From Dysgonomonas sp. UBA5412 (GTDB lineage Bacteria; Bacteroidota; Bacteroidia; Bacteroidales; Dysgonomonadaceae): 64,000 nt of DNA. The position numbers and the translations under genes were made by a program. Every line of letters starts with the position of its first letter. The first letter of the stretch is position 1. The notes below the pieces were generated by a model, which was not told the origin of the DNA, searched no databases, and worked only from the letters and a program-made list of their open reading frames with translations. This document shows, piece by piece, positions 34,707 to 42,768 of the stretch. Location of the stretch: contig DHNQ01000009.1 in NCBI GenBank assembly GCA_002409595.1, positions 1 to 64,000 of the forward strand, read 5' to 3'.

Positions 34707-35021
34707 CTAGTAATATGATTCTTTTACATCTTTATATCGAGAGTCAAAAGTAATCAATTCTTCTTCAGTAAAAGCGTTAATCATCGCTCTATATACTTTT
34801 TCTGTAATGGAAGGATTTAATCCCGATTCTTGTGCTAAAGTTCTTACTTTGCCTATAACTAAATCTGTTCGGTCGGAAGATACAACTTCATTAACCGAAT
34901 TTTTAAACCGGGCAGCCTGAGATACGAAACGACCTCGTTTGGCGATTAATTTTACCAACTCATCGTCTATCAGGTCTATGTTCTGGCGGACTTCATCTAA
35001 TGAATTACATTGTTTTGCCAT
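34707..35021 (-). CDS. chorismate mutase, AroQ type (PchB-like)
   Basis: 104 residues, all-helical. CNSLDEVRQNIDLIDDELVKLIAKRGRFVSQAARFK matches both AroQ mutases and the isochorismate-pyruvate lyase PchB. It converts chorismate to prephenate (Phe/Tyr branch), or could act on isochorismate; sequence alone does not decide. It lies 10 bases after trpD and 2 bases before the flavoprotein gene. Its presence in the trp operon puts both users of chorismate under one control. Confidence 0.85.
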   Translation of the reverse strand: MAKQCNSLDEVRQNIDLIDDELVKLIAKRGRFVSQAARFKNSVNEVVSSDRTDLVIGKVRTLAQESGLNPSITEKVYRAMINAFTEEELITFDSRYKDVKESYY

Positions 35022-35031
35022 AACTTTATTT

Positions 35032-36030
35032 TTATGAATTCAGATCAATAAATCTTTTGAATGTTTCTCTTGCTCGTCCACTATCAATAGATTCTCTTGC
35101 TTGTGCAATACAGTCTTCAAAAGACATATCAGAGTTGATAGTCTGTATTGCTGTCGCAGCATTTGCTACAACTGCATTCTTCTGAGCTTGTGTCGCAGTA
35201 TTGTTTATTACATTGTCAAAAATCAGAGAGGCATCTTCCGGAGTGTCGCCGCCACTAAGATCTTGTTCTTGACAACGGGTAAATCCAATTTGTTCGGGAC
35301 TATACAACCGCTCTCCGGCTCTATTGATTATCTTAAATTCTCCGGTAAGAGATATTTCATCATATCCATCCAAACTGTGTACAATAGAGTAATCTACATC
35401 AGTTTGCTGATACATATAGAAATATAGCCGAGCCATTTTCAGATTGAAAACACCTAATACAGTCCGTTTCGGTTTTATCGGATTTACTACCGGACCAAGC
35501 ATATTGAAAAATGTACGGACTTTGAGTGCTTTACGCACCGGTGCTACGATTTTTAAAGCATTGTTAAATAATGGCGCATGCATGTATGCAATATTAGTCT
35601 TATCTAAAGACTCTTCCAGCTTACTTACGTCTGAAGTGAATTTAACTCCATGTTGTTCCATTACGTTCGAAGCACCACTAACAGAGGTCGCGCCGTAATT
35701 ACCATGTTTGGCTACTTTATATCCTGCTCCCGCGGTCACAAAGCAAGCGAGAGTCGATATATTGAATGTATTCTTGTTATCTCCTCCTGTGCCTACAATG
35801 TCTATTGGATTGTAAGCAGCTAGTGCATCTACATTTGCCCGTAAGTCTAACAGCGCATCGGAAAAGCCTAAAAACTCGTCCACACTTATACTTCGCATCA
35901 AAAAAACACTAATAAATGCAGCAATCTCAGGTTCATTGTAATTACCCGCCGCCATATTGGTAAGTATTTCTTTTGCTTCGTTACGGTTAAGGTGTTGATG
36001 TTCAAATAATCTGTTTAATATTTGTTTCAT
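35032..36030 (-). CDS. trpD: anthranilate phosphoribosyltransferase
   Basis: Joins anthranilate and PRPP. 332 residues with the PRPP-binding VGTGGDNKNTFNIST, the GYKVAKHGNYGATSVSGASNVMEQHGV loop, and FNMLGPVVNPIKPKRTVLGV. It is a stand-alone enzyme, not fused with TrpG. It is separated from trpB2 upstream by 79 bases that hold a hairpin, and followed closely by the chorismate mutase. Confidence 0.98.
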   Translation of the reverse strand: MKQILNRLFEHQHLNRNEAKEILTNMAAGNYNEPEIAAFISVFLMRSISVDEFLGFSDALLDLRANVDALAAYNPIDIVGTGGDNKNTFNISTLACFVTAGAGYKVAKHGNYGATSVSGASNVMEQHGVKFTSDVSKLEESLDKTNIAYMHAPLFNNALKIVAPVRKALKVRTFFNMLGPVVNPIKPKRTVLGVFNLKMARLYFYMYQQTDVDYSIVHSLDGYDEISLTGEFKIINRAGERLYSPEQIGFTRCQEQDLSGGDTPEDASLIFDNVINNTATQAQKNAVVANAATAIQTINSDMSFEDCIAQARESIDSGRARETFKRFIDLNS

Positions 36031-36055
36031 GAGGTTTCATCCTTTTCAGAGAGTC

Positions 36056-36094
36056 AATAGCCACATGTCATATCTATGCTAGAAAGTGACTATT
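36056..36094 (-). repeat. inverted repeat in the trpB2-trpD gap
   Basis: Arms 36056-36064 and 36086-36094 pair over 9 bases with one G-U in RNA. The loop is about 21 bases and no U-tract follows. It could be an internal processing or stability hairpin in the trp mRNA. Confidence 0.35.
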
Positions 36095-36109
36095 AACTTG
36101 TTTTTTCTA

Positions 36110-37465
36110 TTATATTAATTTTTCCAACGTATCTGTCGTTCTTGCTATTTCTTCGTCTGTCAGTTCATAATTTTGCATCTTTCCGGTTAGGAATTGGTCG
36201 TATGCTGTCATATCTATTAGTCCATGACCTGATAGATTGAATAAAATAGTTTTCTGTACGCCTTCTTCTTTTGCTCTTTTGGCTTCACGTATGGCAGATG
36301 CTATTGCGTGAGTTGATTCCGGAGCCGGAATAATCCCTTCGGTATTGGCAAAGAGTTTTCCCGCTTCAAATGTTTCTAATTGAGGTATGTCTTGTACTTC
36401 TATATAGCCATCTTTGTTCAATTGGCTAACGATTGTGCCTGCACCATGATAGCGCAATCCTCCGGCGTGAATGTCTGCCGGCTGAAAGTCGTGTCCTAAA
36501 GTGTACATCGGTAAAAGAGGTGTAAGCCCGACAGTATCGCCATAATCATATTCAAACTTGCCTCTTGATAATTTAGGTGTGCTTGCAGGCTCGGCTGCTA
36601 TGATTCGTATTTCCTTACCATCGGTAAGCTTATGACGCAGGAATGGAAAACTGATTCCCGAAAAATTAGAACCTCCGCCAAAACAGCCGATTACGATGTC
36701 CGGATATTCACCGGCAATCTCCATTTGCTTTTCACTTTCTAAACCTATAATCGTTTGATGTAGGATAACATGGTTTAATACACTACCTAAGGTATATCTG
36801 GTGTTTTCTCCTTTGATGGCTGCTTCTACTGCTTCGGATATAGCTATGCCCAGGCTTCCCGAGTTATTAGGGTCTTTGGCAAGAATACTTCTTCCGGCTT
36901 CGGTCAGATTGCTTGGTGAAGGAATAACATTTGCACCCCATGTCTGCATCATCATTCGGCGATATGGCTTTTGCTGATAGCTCACTTTTACCATATATAC
37001 TTCCAAATCAAGACCGAATATGCTGGATGCAAAGCTGAGTGCTGCACCCCATTGCCCTGCTCCGGTTTCTGTCGTAAGGCGTTTTATACCTTGTTGTTTA
37101 TTATAATATGCCTGAGGTAGAGCTGAGTTCAATTTGTGAGAACCGATAGGACTGACTCCTTCGTTTTTGAAATAAATATGAGCAGGTGTATCTAAAGCTT
37201 TTTCCAGACCCGTAGCTCTGACCAATGGTGTTGGTCTCCATATTTTGTACAACTCTCTCACCTCGTCCGGTATTTCTACCCAACGGTCTTGCGTTAACTC
37301 TTGTTTAATTAGTTCTTTTGCAAAAATAGGTTCAAGGTCTGATGGACTCAATACTTGCTTTGTCTGAGGGTTAAGAGGAGGTAATGGCTTATTTTTCATG
37401 TCTGCCACTATATTATACCAGCTCTGAGGAATGTCATTTTCACTTAAAAAGATTTTCTTGCTCAT
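36110..37465 (-). CDS. trpB2: tryptophan synthase beta chain, TrpB2 type
   Basis: 451 residues with the longer N-terminus of the TrpB2 subclass (ISEND..SWYNIVADMKNKPLPPLNPQT). The PLP lysine is in GSHKLNSALPQAYYNKQQG, and TETGAGQWG and GCFGGGSNF are phosphate-loop features. TrpB2 enzymes act on indole and serine and often do not need TrpA; some accept O-phosphoserine. It lies between trpG and trpD, 3 kb from the second beta gene. Confidence 0.93.
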   Translation of the reverse strand: MSKKIFLSENDIPQSWYNIVADMKNKPLPPLNPQTKQVLSPSDLEPIFAKELIKQELTQDRWVEIPDEVRELYKIWRPTPLVRATGLEKALDTPAHIYFKNEGVSPIGSHKLNSALPQAYYNKQQGIKRLTTETGAGQWGAALSFASSIFGLDLEVYMVKVSYQQKPYRRMMMQTWGANVIPSPSNLTEAGRSILAKDPNNSGSLGIAISEAVEAAIKGENTRYTLGSVLNHVILHQTIIGLESEKQMEIAGEYPDIVIGCFGGGSNFSGISFPFLRHKLTDGKEIRIIAAEPASTPKLSRGKFEYDYGDTVGLTPLLPMYTLGHDFQPADIHAGGLRYHGAGTIVSQLNKDGYIEVQDIPQLETFEAGKLFANTEGIIPAPESTHAIASAIREAKRAKEEGVQKTILFNLSGHGLIDMTAYDQFLTGKMQNYELTDEEIARTTDTLEKLI

Positions 37466-37483
37466 GGTTTAATTCGGTTTTAT

Positions 37484-38050
37484 TTAGTTCTTCAAAAAAT
37501 TTCTTACTATAATTTCTCCGGCAGGAGTCAATACCGATTCGGGATGAAATTGTACTCCATGTATATCATATTCGCGATGACGTAGAGCCATTATTTTCCC
37601 ATTGTCGTCAGTTGCTGTTATTTCGAGGCAGTCGGGTACATTGTCGGAAGATACAATCCATGAATGATAGCGACCTACTTCAAGTTCGCTTCCTAACTCA
37701 TCGAAAATATAGTCGGGTTTTACAACCTGTATATTTGTAGCTACGCCATGATAGACGTCTTCAAGATTAGAGAGTTTAGCCCCGAATGCTTCGCCTATTG
37801 CCTGATGTCCGAGGCATACTCCTAATATCGGTTTCTTTCCTGCATATTCTCTGATAAGCGGTAATAACAATCCGGCTTCGGATGGAATACCCGGTCCGGG
37901 AGAGAGAATGATCTTGTCATATTGGGCAACGTCTTCTAAGGCTATTTTATCGTTTCTATATACATCAACATCTGTAAACCCAAGTTCTTTTACCAAGTGA
38001 ACCAGATTGTATGTAAATGAGTCGTAATTATCGAAAATCAGTATTTTCAT
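37484..38050 (-). CDS. trpG: anthranilate synthase component II (glutamine amidotransferase)
   Basis: 188 residues, class-I amidotransferase: NYDSFTYNLVHLVKE at the N-terminus, PGPGIPSEAG, the nucleophile Cys in GVCLGHQAIGEAFG, and the His/Glu of GVQFHPESVLTP. It supplies ammonia to TrpE. It is not fused to TrpD and lies 41 bases after trpE. Confidence 0.97.
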   Translation of the reverse strand: MKILIFDNYDSFTYNLVHLVKELGFTDVDVYRNDKIALEDVAQYDKIILSPGPGIPSEAGLLLPLIREYAGKKPILGVCLGHQAIGEAFGAKLSNLEDVYHGVATNIQVVKPDYIFDELGSELEVGRYHSWIVSSDNVPDCLEITATDDNGKIMALRHREYDIHGVQFHPESVLTPAGEIIVRNFLKN

Positions 38051-38091
38051 ATCTTAATGTTTTTATCAGTTGTAATTTAACGATAGTATTC

Positions 38092-39498
38092 CTAGTTTCT
38101 CAATTCAACTGCTGCTTTGACAGCCTTGGTTAAAGCTCCCAATTTGTTTTTCACCTCCATTACTTCTGTATCCGGATTCGATTTGGAAACAATGCCTCCT
38201 CCTGCCTGATAATAAAGAGTGTTGTTTTGGCTGAGGAATGTGCGTATCGTGATGGCTTGGTTCAGGTCTCCGTTAAATCCTATATATCCTATGCAGCCGC
38301 CATATACACCTCTCATTTGTTTTTCGATGTCGCGGATGAGTTGCATTGCTCTTACTTTAGGTGCTCCCGATAATGTACCGGCAGGGAACGTATCTGCAAA
38401 AACAGCAATGTTGTTCTTATCCTTATCTACAATTCCGCTAACCCTTGAAACCAAATGGATAACATGAGAATAAAACTGCACATTTTTGTAAAACTCTACT
38501 TTAACATCGTGACAATTGCGACTGAGGTCGTTGCGGGCAAGGTCTACAAGCATTACATGTTCGGCATTTTCTTTCTCATCCTTTAACAAATTCTCTGATA
38601 GAATACGATCTTTCTCGTCGTCTCCGGTACGGAAATATGTTCCGGCAATAGGGTCTATATATGCCTTACCTTTAGTTATTTTGCAATGAGTTTCGGGCGA
38701 AGAGCCAAATATGCGGTATGAACCAAAATCGAAATAGAATAGGTATGGGGATGGGTTTATCGAGCGGAGTGAGCGATATACTTTAAACTCATCTCCTGCA
38801 AATTTTTGGGTGAAGCAACGCGATAGTACGATCTGGAATACATCTCCCCGCTTGCAATGGGCAATCCCTTTTTTTATCATCTCCTGATGCTCTTGGTCAG
38901 AAATCATGGATTGTTCGCTACCAAGTGCTTCGAAGTTGTATGAAGCGATATTGTTGTTATTAAGAATGGCTTCCAACTCTTGAGTCCTCTCTTCCGTTCC
39001 CTCTACAATGTTCTCAACGATGGTGAGTTCATTTTTCAGATGGTTGATAACAAGTATAAACCGATAGAGGATATAGTAAAATTCAGGAATATCAGCATTG
39101 CTCAACTTTGTATTCACCGGATCCACTGTTTCGAAATAGCGGATGGCATCGTAGGAAGTGTATCCAAAAAAGCCATTTATATTTGTTTTGTTTTCCCCCC
39201 GTACGTCAAACTGTCCTATGAAATCGTGAAACTTATCTGTTAACTTTTGGTGACCAAGCAAAGTTTCTTGTTTTACTGTATTGTCTGGATAAGTATAAGT
39301 TATCTCTTCGTTTTCTACTTTGAAACGTGCAATAGGGCTTATACCTATAAATGAGTAACTGTTTTCTCCTCCATGATAGTCAGAACTTTCCAGCAATGCC
39401 GACTCAGGATAAATATCTCTTACCTTGAGGTAAATACCCACCGGAGTCTGAAGGTCAGCCAGCAAGTTTTTAGTTTTTACATTTATTCTATATTTCAT
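38092..39498 (-). CDS. trpE: anthranilate synthase component I
   Basis: 468 residues of the chorismate-binding fold. The N-terminal tryptophan-feedback site ALLESSDYH (LLES box) shows it is likely inhibited by Trp. The C-terminal core has DVFQIVLSRCFTQ, FGSSPETHCKI, PIAGTYFRTGDDEKD and FPAGTLSGAPKVRAMQLI. It is second in the operon, 5 bases after trpB. TrpE rather than PabB is supported by the LLES site and context. Confidence 0.97.
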   Translation of the reverse strand: MKYRINVKTKNLLADLQTPVGIYLKVRDIYPESALLESSDYHGGENSYSFIGISPIARFKVENEEITYTYPDNTVKQETLLGHQKLTDKFHDFIGQFDVRGENKTNINGFFGYTSYDAIRYFETVDPVNTKLSNADIPEFYYILYRFILVINHLKNELTIVENIVEGTEERTQELEAILNNNNIASYNFEALGSEQSMISDQEHQEMIKKGIAHCKRGDVFQIVLSRCFTQKFAGDEFKVYRSLRSINPSPYLFYFDFGSYRIFGSSPETHCKITKGKAYIDPIAGTYFRTGDDEKDRILSENLLKDEKENAEHVMLVDLARNDLSRNCHDVKVEFYKNVQFYSHVIHLVSRVSGIVDKDKNNIAVFADTFPAGTLSGAPKVRAMQLIRDIEKQMRGVYGGCIGYIGFNGDLNQAITIRTFLSQNNTLYYQAGGGIVSKSNPDTEVMEVKNKLGALTKAVKAAVELRN

Positions 39499-39503
39499 GG
39501 GGC

Positions 39504-40691
39504 TTATTTTTTATTATAATATTCAATATACGTTTCCATATCCTTATCTCCTCTGCCCGATAGGCAAAGAACTACGACATCGTCTGTTTTAAAATTCATT
39601 TTCTCCAAAGCTCCTAATGCGTGAGCCGATTCTATTGCCGGAATAATGCCTTCTAGTTCGGTGAGTTCAAAGGCAGCTTTCATTGCTTCGTCATCTGTAA
39701 CGGCAAGCACTTCCGATCTTTTTATACTTGCCAGATAGGCATGCATTGGACCTATTCCCGGATAGTCTAACCCAGCTGAAATCGAATATGGTTCTTCTAT
39801 CTGACCGTCTTCCGATTGCATGATAAGAGTTTTGCTGCCATGTATAATACCTAATTTCCCCAAATGTATAGTTGCTGCCGACTCTCCACTGTCTATTCCC
39901 TTTCCTGCGGCTTCTGCCAATACTATTTTCACATTCGGCTCGTCTATAAAGTGATATATCGTACCTGCTGCATTACTGCCTCCCCCTACGCATGCCATAA
40001 CATAGTCGGGTGTTTCTCTACCTTCTTTTTCCAATAATTGCTTGCGGATTTCTTTACTGATAACAGATTGTAAGCGTGCTACCATATCGGGGTATGGATG
40101 AGGTCCAACGGTAGACCCGATGATGTAATAAGTATCGGATGGATTGCTGCACCAGTCTCTAATGGCTTCGTTGGTTGCATCTTTCAAAGTCATGTTGCCA
40201 CTTGTAACGGGTACTACCTTCGCACCTAGCATTTCCATTTTCTGAACATTCAGTTTCTGACGCTCTACGTCTGTTGCTCCCATATATACGATACATTCCA
40301 TATTCATCAAGGCACATACAGTCGCTGTTGCCACTCCATGCTGACCTGCTCCGGTTTCGGCTATAATGCGTGTTTTTCCCATCCTGCGGGCTATAAGTAT
40401 CTGTCCGATGGTGTTATTAATTTTATGAGAACCAGTGTGATTCAGATCTTCACGTTTCAGATAAATCTTACAACCATATTTATCTGATAGTCCCTTTGTT
40501 AAATAGAGAGGCGAGGGGCGACCTACATAGTCTCTGAGGAGATCGTTGTATTCTTTCTGAAATGAAGGATCATTGATGACTTTCAGATATGTGTTTTTTA
40601 GTGTATCCACATTGTCATATAGAATTTCGGGTATATATGCTCCGCCAAATTCTCCATAAAAGCCGTTTGAATCAACCGTAAATTTTTCCAT
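39504..40691 (-). CDS. trpB: tryptophan synthase beta chain (canonical TrpB1)
   Basis: 395 residues: FYGEFGGAYIPEILYDN, the PLP lysine in LNHTGSHKINNTIGQIL, AETGAGQHGVATATV, and CVGGGSNAAGTIYHF. This is the TrpA-dependent class. It is the first structural gene of the trp operon, directly downstream of the leader peptide and terminator. Having trpB first and trpA last is the reverse of the E. coli layout, where they are adjacent. Confidence 0.98.
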   Translation of the reverse strand: MEKFTVDSNGFYGEFGGAYIPEILYDNVDTLKNTYLKVINDPSFQKEYNDLLRDYVGRPSPLYLTKGLSDKYGCKIYLKREDLNHTGSHKINNTIGQILIARRMGKTRIIAETGAGQHGVATATVCALMNMECIVYMGATDVERQKLNVQKMEMLGAKVVPVTSGNMTLKDATNEAIRDWCSNPSDTYYIIGSTVGPHPYPDMVARLQSVISKEIRKQLLEKEGRETPDYVMACVGGGSNAAGTIYHFIDEPNVKIVLAEAAGKGIDSGESAATIHLGKLGIIHGSKTLIMQSEDGQIEEPYSISAGLDYPGIGPMHAYLASIKRSEVLAVTDDEAMKAAFELTELEGIIPAIESAHALGALEKMNFKTDDVVVLCLSGRGDKDMETYIEYYNKK

Positions 40692-40724
40692 CTTATGTAT
40701 TATATTTTGTTTTATTGTTCTGTT

Positions 40725-40760
40725 ACAAAAAAAGCCTATCGTGAGTTACGATAGGCTTTG
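40725..40760 (-). terminator. trp attenuator terminator
   Basis: The minus strand forms a perfect 12-base-pair stem (arms 40748-40759 and 40731-40742, AAAGCCTATCGT with its complement) with a 5-base loop (40743-40747), followed by an uninterrupted run of T including 40727-40730. It ends 34 bases before trpB. It is a complete intrinsic terminator placed between the leader peptide and trpB. Confidence 0.9.
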
Positions 40761-40812
40761 TATTATATTGTTTATTTATCTATTTATAAATACACACCGA
40801 TTTGGCTCACGA
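40739..40812 (-). promoter_or_regulatory. trp antiterminator pairing
   Basis: Minus-strand TCGTGAG (40806-40812), which overlaps the leader stop codon, is exactly complementary to CTCACGA (40739-40745), the loop plus start of the distal terminator arm. A flanking G-U adds a pair. The two structures exclude one another, so a ribosome stalled at the Trp codons, leaving TCGTGAG free, would prevent termination. Confidence 0.7.
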
Positions 40813-40866
40813 CTTTTTGAGTTGAAAGCACCACCACCAAAATGTATTTATTAATAGAGTATTCAT
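40807..40866 (-). CDS. trpL: trp leader peptide, 19 aa, three consecutive Trp
   Basis: ATG at 40866 opens a 19-codon frame MNTLLINTFWWWCFQLKKS, with stop TGA at 40807-40809. Codons 10-12 are TGG TGG TGG (40831-40839). The frame lies about 15 bases downstream of the inferred transcription start and 46 bases upstream of the terminator stem, as in classical ribosome-mediated attenuators. The last codon and stop (TCG TGA) are part of the antiterminator sequence, so a ribosome finishing the peptide would mask it. No strong Shine-Dalgarno is seen, as is usual for this phylum. It is a short frame, so it is accepted on context and codon content. Confidence 0.85.
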   Translation of the reverse strand: MNTLLINTFWWWCFQLKKS

Positions 40867-40887
40867 TTACAATTCTTTTTGTTTTTA

Positions 40888-40917
40888 CAAAGATATAAAA
40901 AAAATAGAACGAACAAA
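40888..40917 (-). promoter_or_regulatory. trp operon promoter
   Basis: On the minus strand TTTG (40914-40917) lies 18 bases before TATCTTTG (40888-40895), a full -7 match. A start about 7 bases downstream (near 40881) gives a leader transcript of about 190 bases before trpB. Confidence 0.75.
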
Positions 40918-40967
40918 TATTCGTTTAAATTTTTTATCTTAGCATATTATTTAACCTCAAAACTACT

Positions 40968-41966
40968 ATGTTTATGCGTTACTTTATTAGTTCAGTTTTA
41001 CTCTTTTTTCTACTGCCCTTATTGGGTCAGAATCCATCATTGCATTTCAACGGTGATGGCAGTTTTAAAATAATACAATTTACCGATCTTCATTATCAGA
41101 AAAATAACCCTGAATCAGCTGCGGCAATAAAGCTTATCAACGAGGTCTTGGATCAGGAGAAACCTGATTTTGTTGTTTTTACCGGAGATGTTATTTATGC
41201 AAAGCCTGTGAAAGAAGGCTTGGATGACGTTTTTGATCCGGTAGCCTCACGTCAGATTCCTTGGGCGTATGTTTTTGGTAATCACGATCAAGAGCAAGGA
41301 ATGTCTCGTCAGCAATTGATGGACTATGCAATGACAAAACCAAATTGTCTGGCTCAGCCGGGTGATAAGTCTTTGAAGGGAGTAGGCAATTATATATTGG
41401 AAGTCAAATCGCATGATGGTGCTAACAACAAGGCGATTCTTTATTTCTTCGACTCAGGTGCATATACTCCAATTAAAGGTTTAGGACATTATGATTGGCT
41501 CGATTTCAACCAAGTGGAATGGTACAGTAAACAAAGTGCGGCTTATACCAAAGAGAATGGAGGCGAGCCATATCCGGCATTAGCTTTCTTTCATATACCG
41601 TTGGTAGAATATGCTCAAATGAAGACTGAGAAATATGATCAGATCATTGGCAGTAAGGATGAAACGGAATGTAACGGCAAATTAAATACCGGTATGTTTG
41701 CAGCAATGCGGCAGGCGGGAGACGTTATGGGAACTTTTGTAGGTCACGATCACGACAATGATTATATAGGCAATTTCTACGATATATATTTGGCTTACGG
41801 ACGCTTTTCGGGAGGAAATACTGAGTACAACAATCTAGGCAAGAATGGTTGTCGGGTGATAGAACTCAAAGAGGGTAAAAGGCAGTTTTCTACTTATATT
41901 CGCTTGCGAGGCGGTGAAAAACTATATCCTGTGGAATATCCTAAAACGTTCTCTAAGAATAAATAA
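40968..41966 (+). CDS. secreted calcineurin-like metallophosphoesterase
   Basis: 332 residues with a signal peptide (ending LLPLLGQ). The dinuclear metal motifs appear in order: FTDLHYQ, VFTGDVIY, YVFGNHDQE, FFHIPLVEY and FVGHDHDND. It resembles the PAP29/SIA1-like and PhoD-like purple acid phosphatase group rather than cyclic-nucleotide enzymes. It is probably periplasmic. It is divergent from the trp operon with a shared 276-base region; a -7-like TATCTTAG lies at 40935-40942. A strong terminator follows. Confidence 0.88.
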   Translation: MFMRYFISSVLLFFLLPLLGQNPSLHFNGDGSFKIIQFTDLHYQKNNPESAAAIKLINEVLDQEKPDFVVFTGDVIYAKPVKEGLDDVFDPVASRQIPWAYVFGNHDQEQGMSRQQLMDYAMTKPNCLAQPGDKSLKGVGNYILEVKSHDGANNKAILYFFDSGAYTPIKGLGHYDWLDFNQVEWYSKQSAAYTKENGGEPYPALAFFHIPLVEYAQMKTEKYDQIIGSKDETECNGKLNTGMFAAMRQAGDVMGTFVGHDHDNDYIGNFYDIYLAYGRFSGGNTEYNNLGKNGCRVIELKEGKRQFSTYIRLRGGEKLYPVEYPKTFSKNK

Positions 41967-41996
41967 GAACATATAAATTGATATTCGAACAATTAG

Positions 41997-42029
41997 GTGG
42001 ATGGCATATTTCAGCCATCCACTTTTTTT
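41997..42029 (+). terminator. terminator of the metallophosphoesterase gene
   Basis: GTGGATGGC (41997-42005) and GCCATCCAC (42014-42022) enclose an 8-base loop, followed by seven T. It abuts the end of the convergent thioesterase gene. Confidence 0.9.
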
Positions 42030-42465
42030 ATAGTTCTAAACCCTCATGATCTGAAATTGCTTTACGCCAAACATCAGGTATTGGCATAGACGATTGTGTC
42101 GCAGCATTGTAAGTCACGAATACAGTCTTACATCTGCTCTTTATTTCTCCATTTTTCACATTCCTTATCTGTTGTAGAAAGACTCCACTTTTATCTCCAA
42201 GGCTGATAACTTTAGAGTCTACTACAATATTTTCTTTATAATATATAGGAGACAGAAAGTCTGTCTCGATACGAGCTACAACAATAAGTCCCTCCGTCCA
42301 GCTAACCGGTGTTTTGTCTTTGACTGTATCAAAGTAAGTAGTTTTCCCTAAGTCGAAGTAGCTGAAATATAGATTGTTGTTTATATGTCCTAATGCGTCG
42401 ATGTCGCTAAACCGTATTTGAATGGGTAATGTAGTCTTAAATGTTTCGGATGTAACTTCTTTCAT
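42028..42465 (-). CDS. 4HBT hotdog-fold acyl-CoA thioesterase
   Basis: 145 residues of the YbgC/FadM-like group. The family motif is IRFSDIDALGHINNNLYFSYFD (Asp and His of the hotdog site, about residues 18-39). It hydrolyses acyl- or hydroxybenzoyl-CoA type thioesters; the substrate is unresolved. It is the last gene of a minus unit with DUF721 and recF (9-base gap). Confidence 0.88.
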   Translation of the reverse strand: MKEVTSETFKTTLPIQIRFSDIDALGHINNNLYFSYFDLGKTTYFDTVKDKTPVSWTEGLIVVARIETDFLSPIYYKENIVVDSKVISLGDKSGVFLQQIRNVKNGEIKSRCKTVFVTYNAATQSSMPIPDVWRKAISDHEGLEL

Positions 42466-42474
42466 TTCTTTTAT

Positions 42475-42768
42475 TTATCTAAATACAATATCATTAATTA
42501 CCGGTATTCCTGCATGTTCGTTAAGCTTGCTTATCAATCGTTCTTTTGCCATCAATAGTTCCGATCGCAAGACAGATGATGATAATGAAACATAGAGAAT
42601 ACCATTTCGTAAGTATATATTAGTAGTGTAAGATGCAATCATAGAGCCTAGTAGCTTAGACCAACCGGTCACAGCCCTGCTTTCGGCAAGTTTTCTTTTG
42701 ATAAATTGGTTTTCTTCAAAATATTGCCTCAATACCTCTCCTATACTTTCAGTATTCTTTTTTCTCAT
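42475..42768 (-). CDS. DUF721 (DciA-like) protein
   Basis: 97 residues of the DUF721/DciA fold: IGEVLRQYFEENQFIKRKLAESRAVTGWSKLLGSMIASYTTNIYLRNGILYVSLSSSVLRSELLMAKERLISKLN. DciA proteins in other bacteria load or stimulate the replicative helicase DnaB. This form is short, consisting mostly of the KH-like domain. It overlaps recF by 4 bases, linking it to replication or repair. Confidence 0.85.
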   Translation of the reverse strand: MRKKNTESIGEVLRQYFEENQFIKRKLAESRAVTGWSKLLGSMIASYTTNIYLRNGILYVSLSSSVLRSELLMAKERLISKLNEHAGIPVINDIVFR

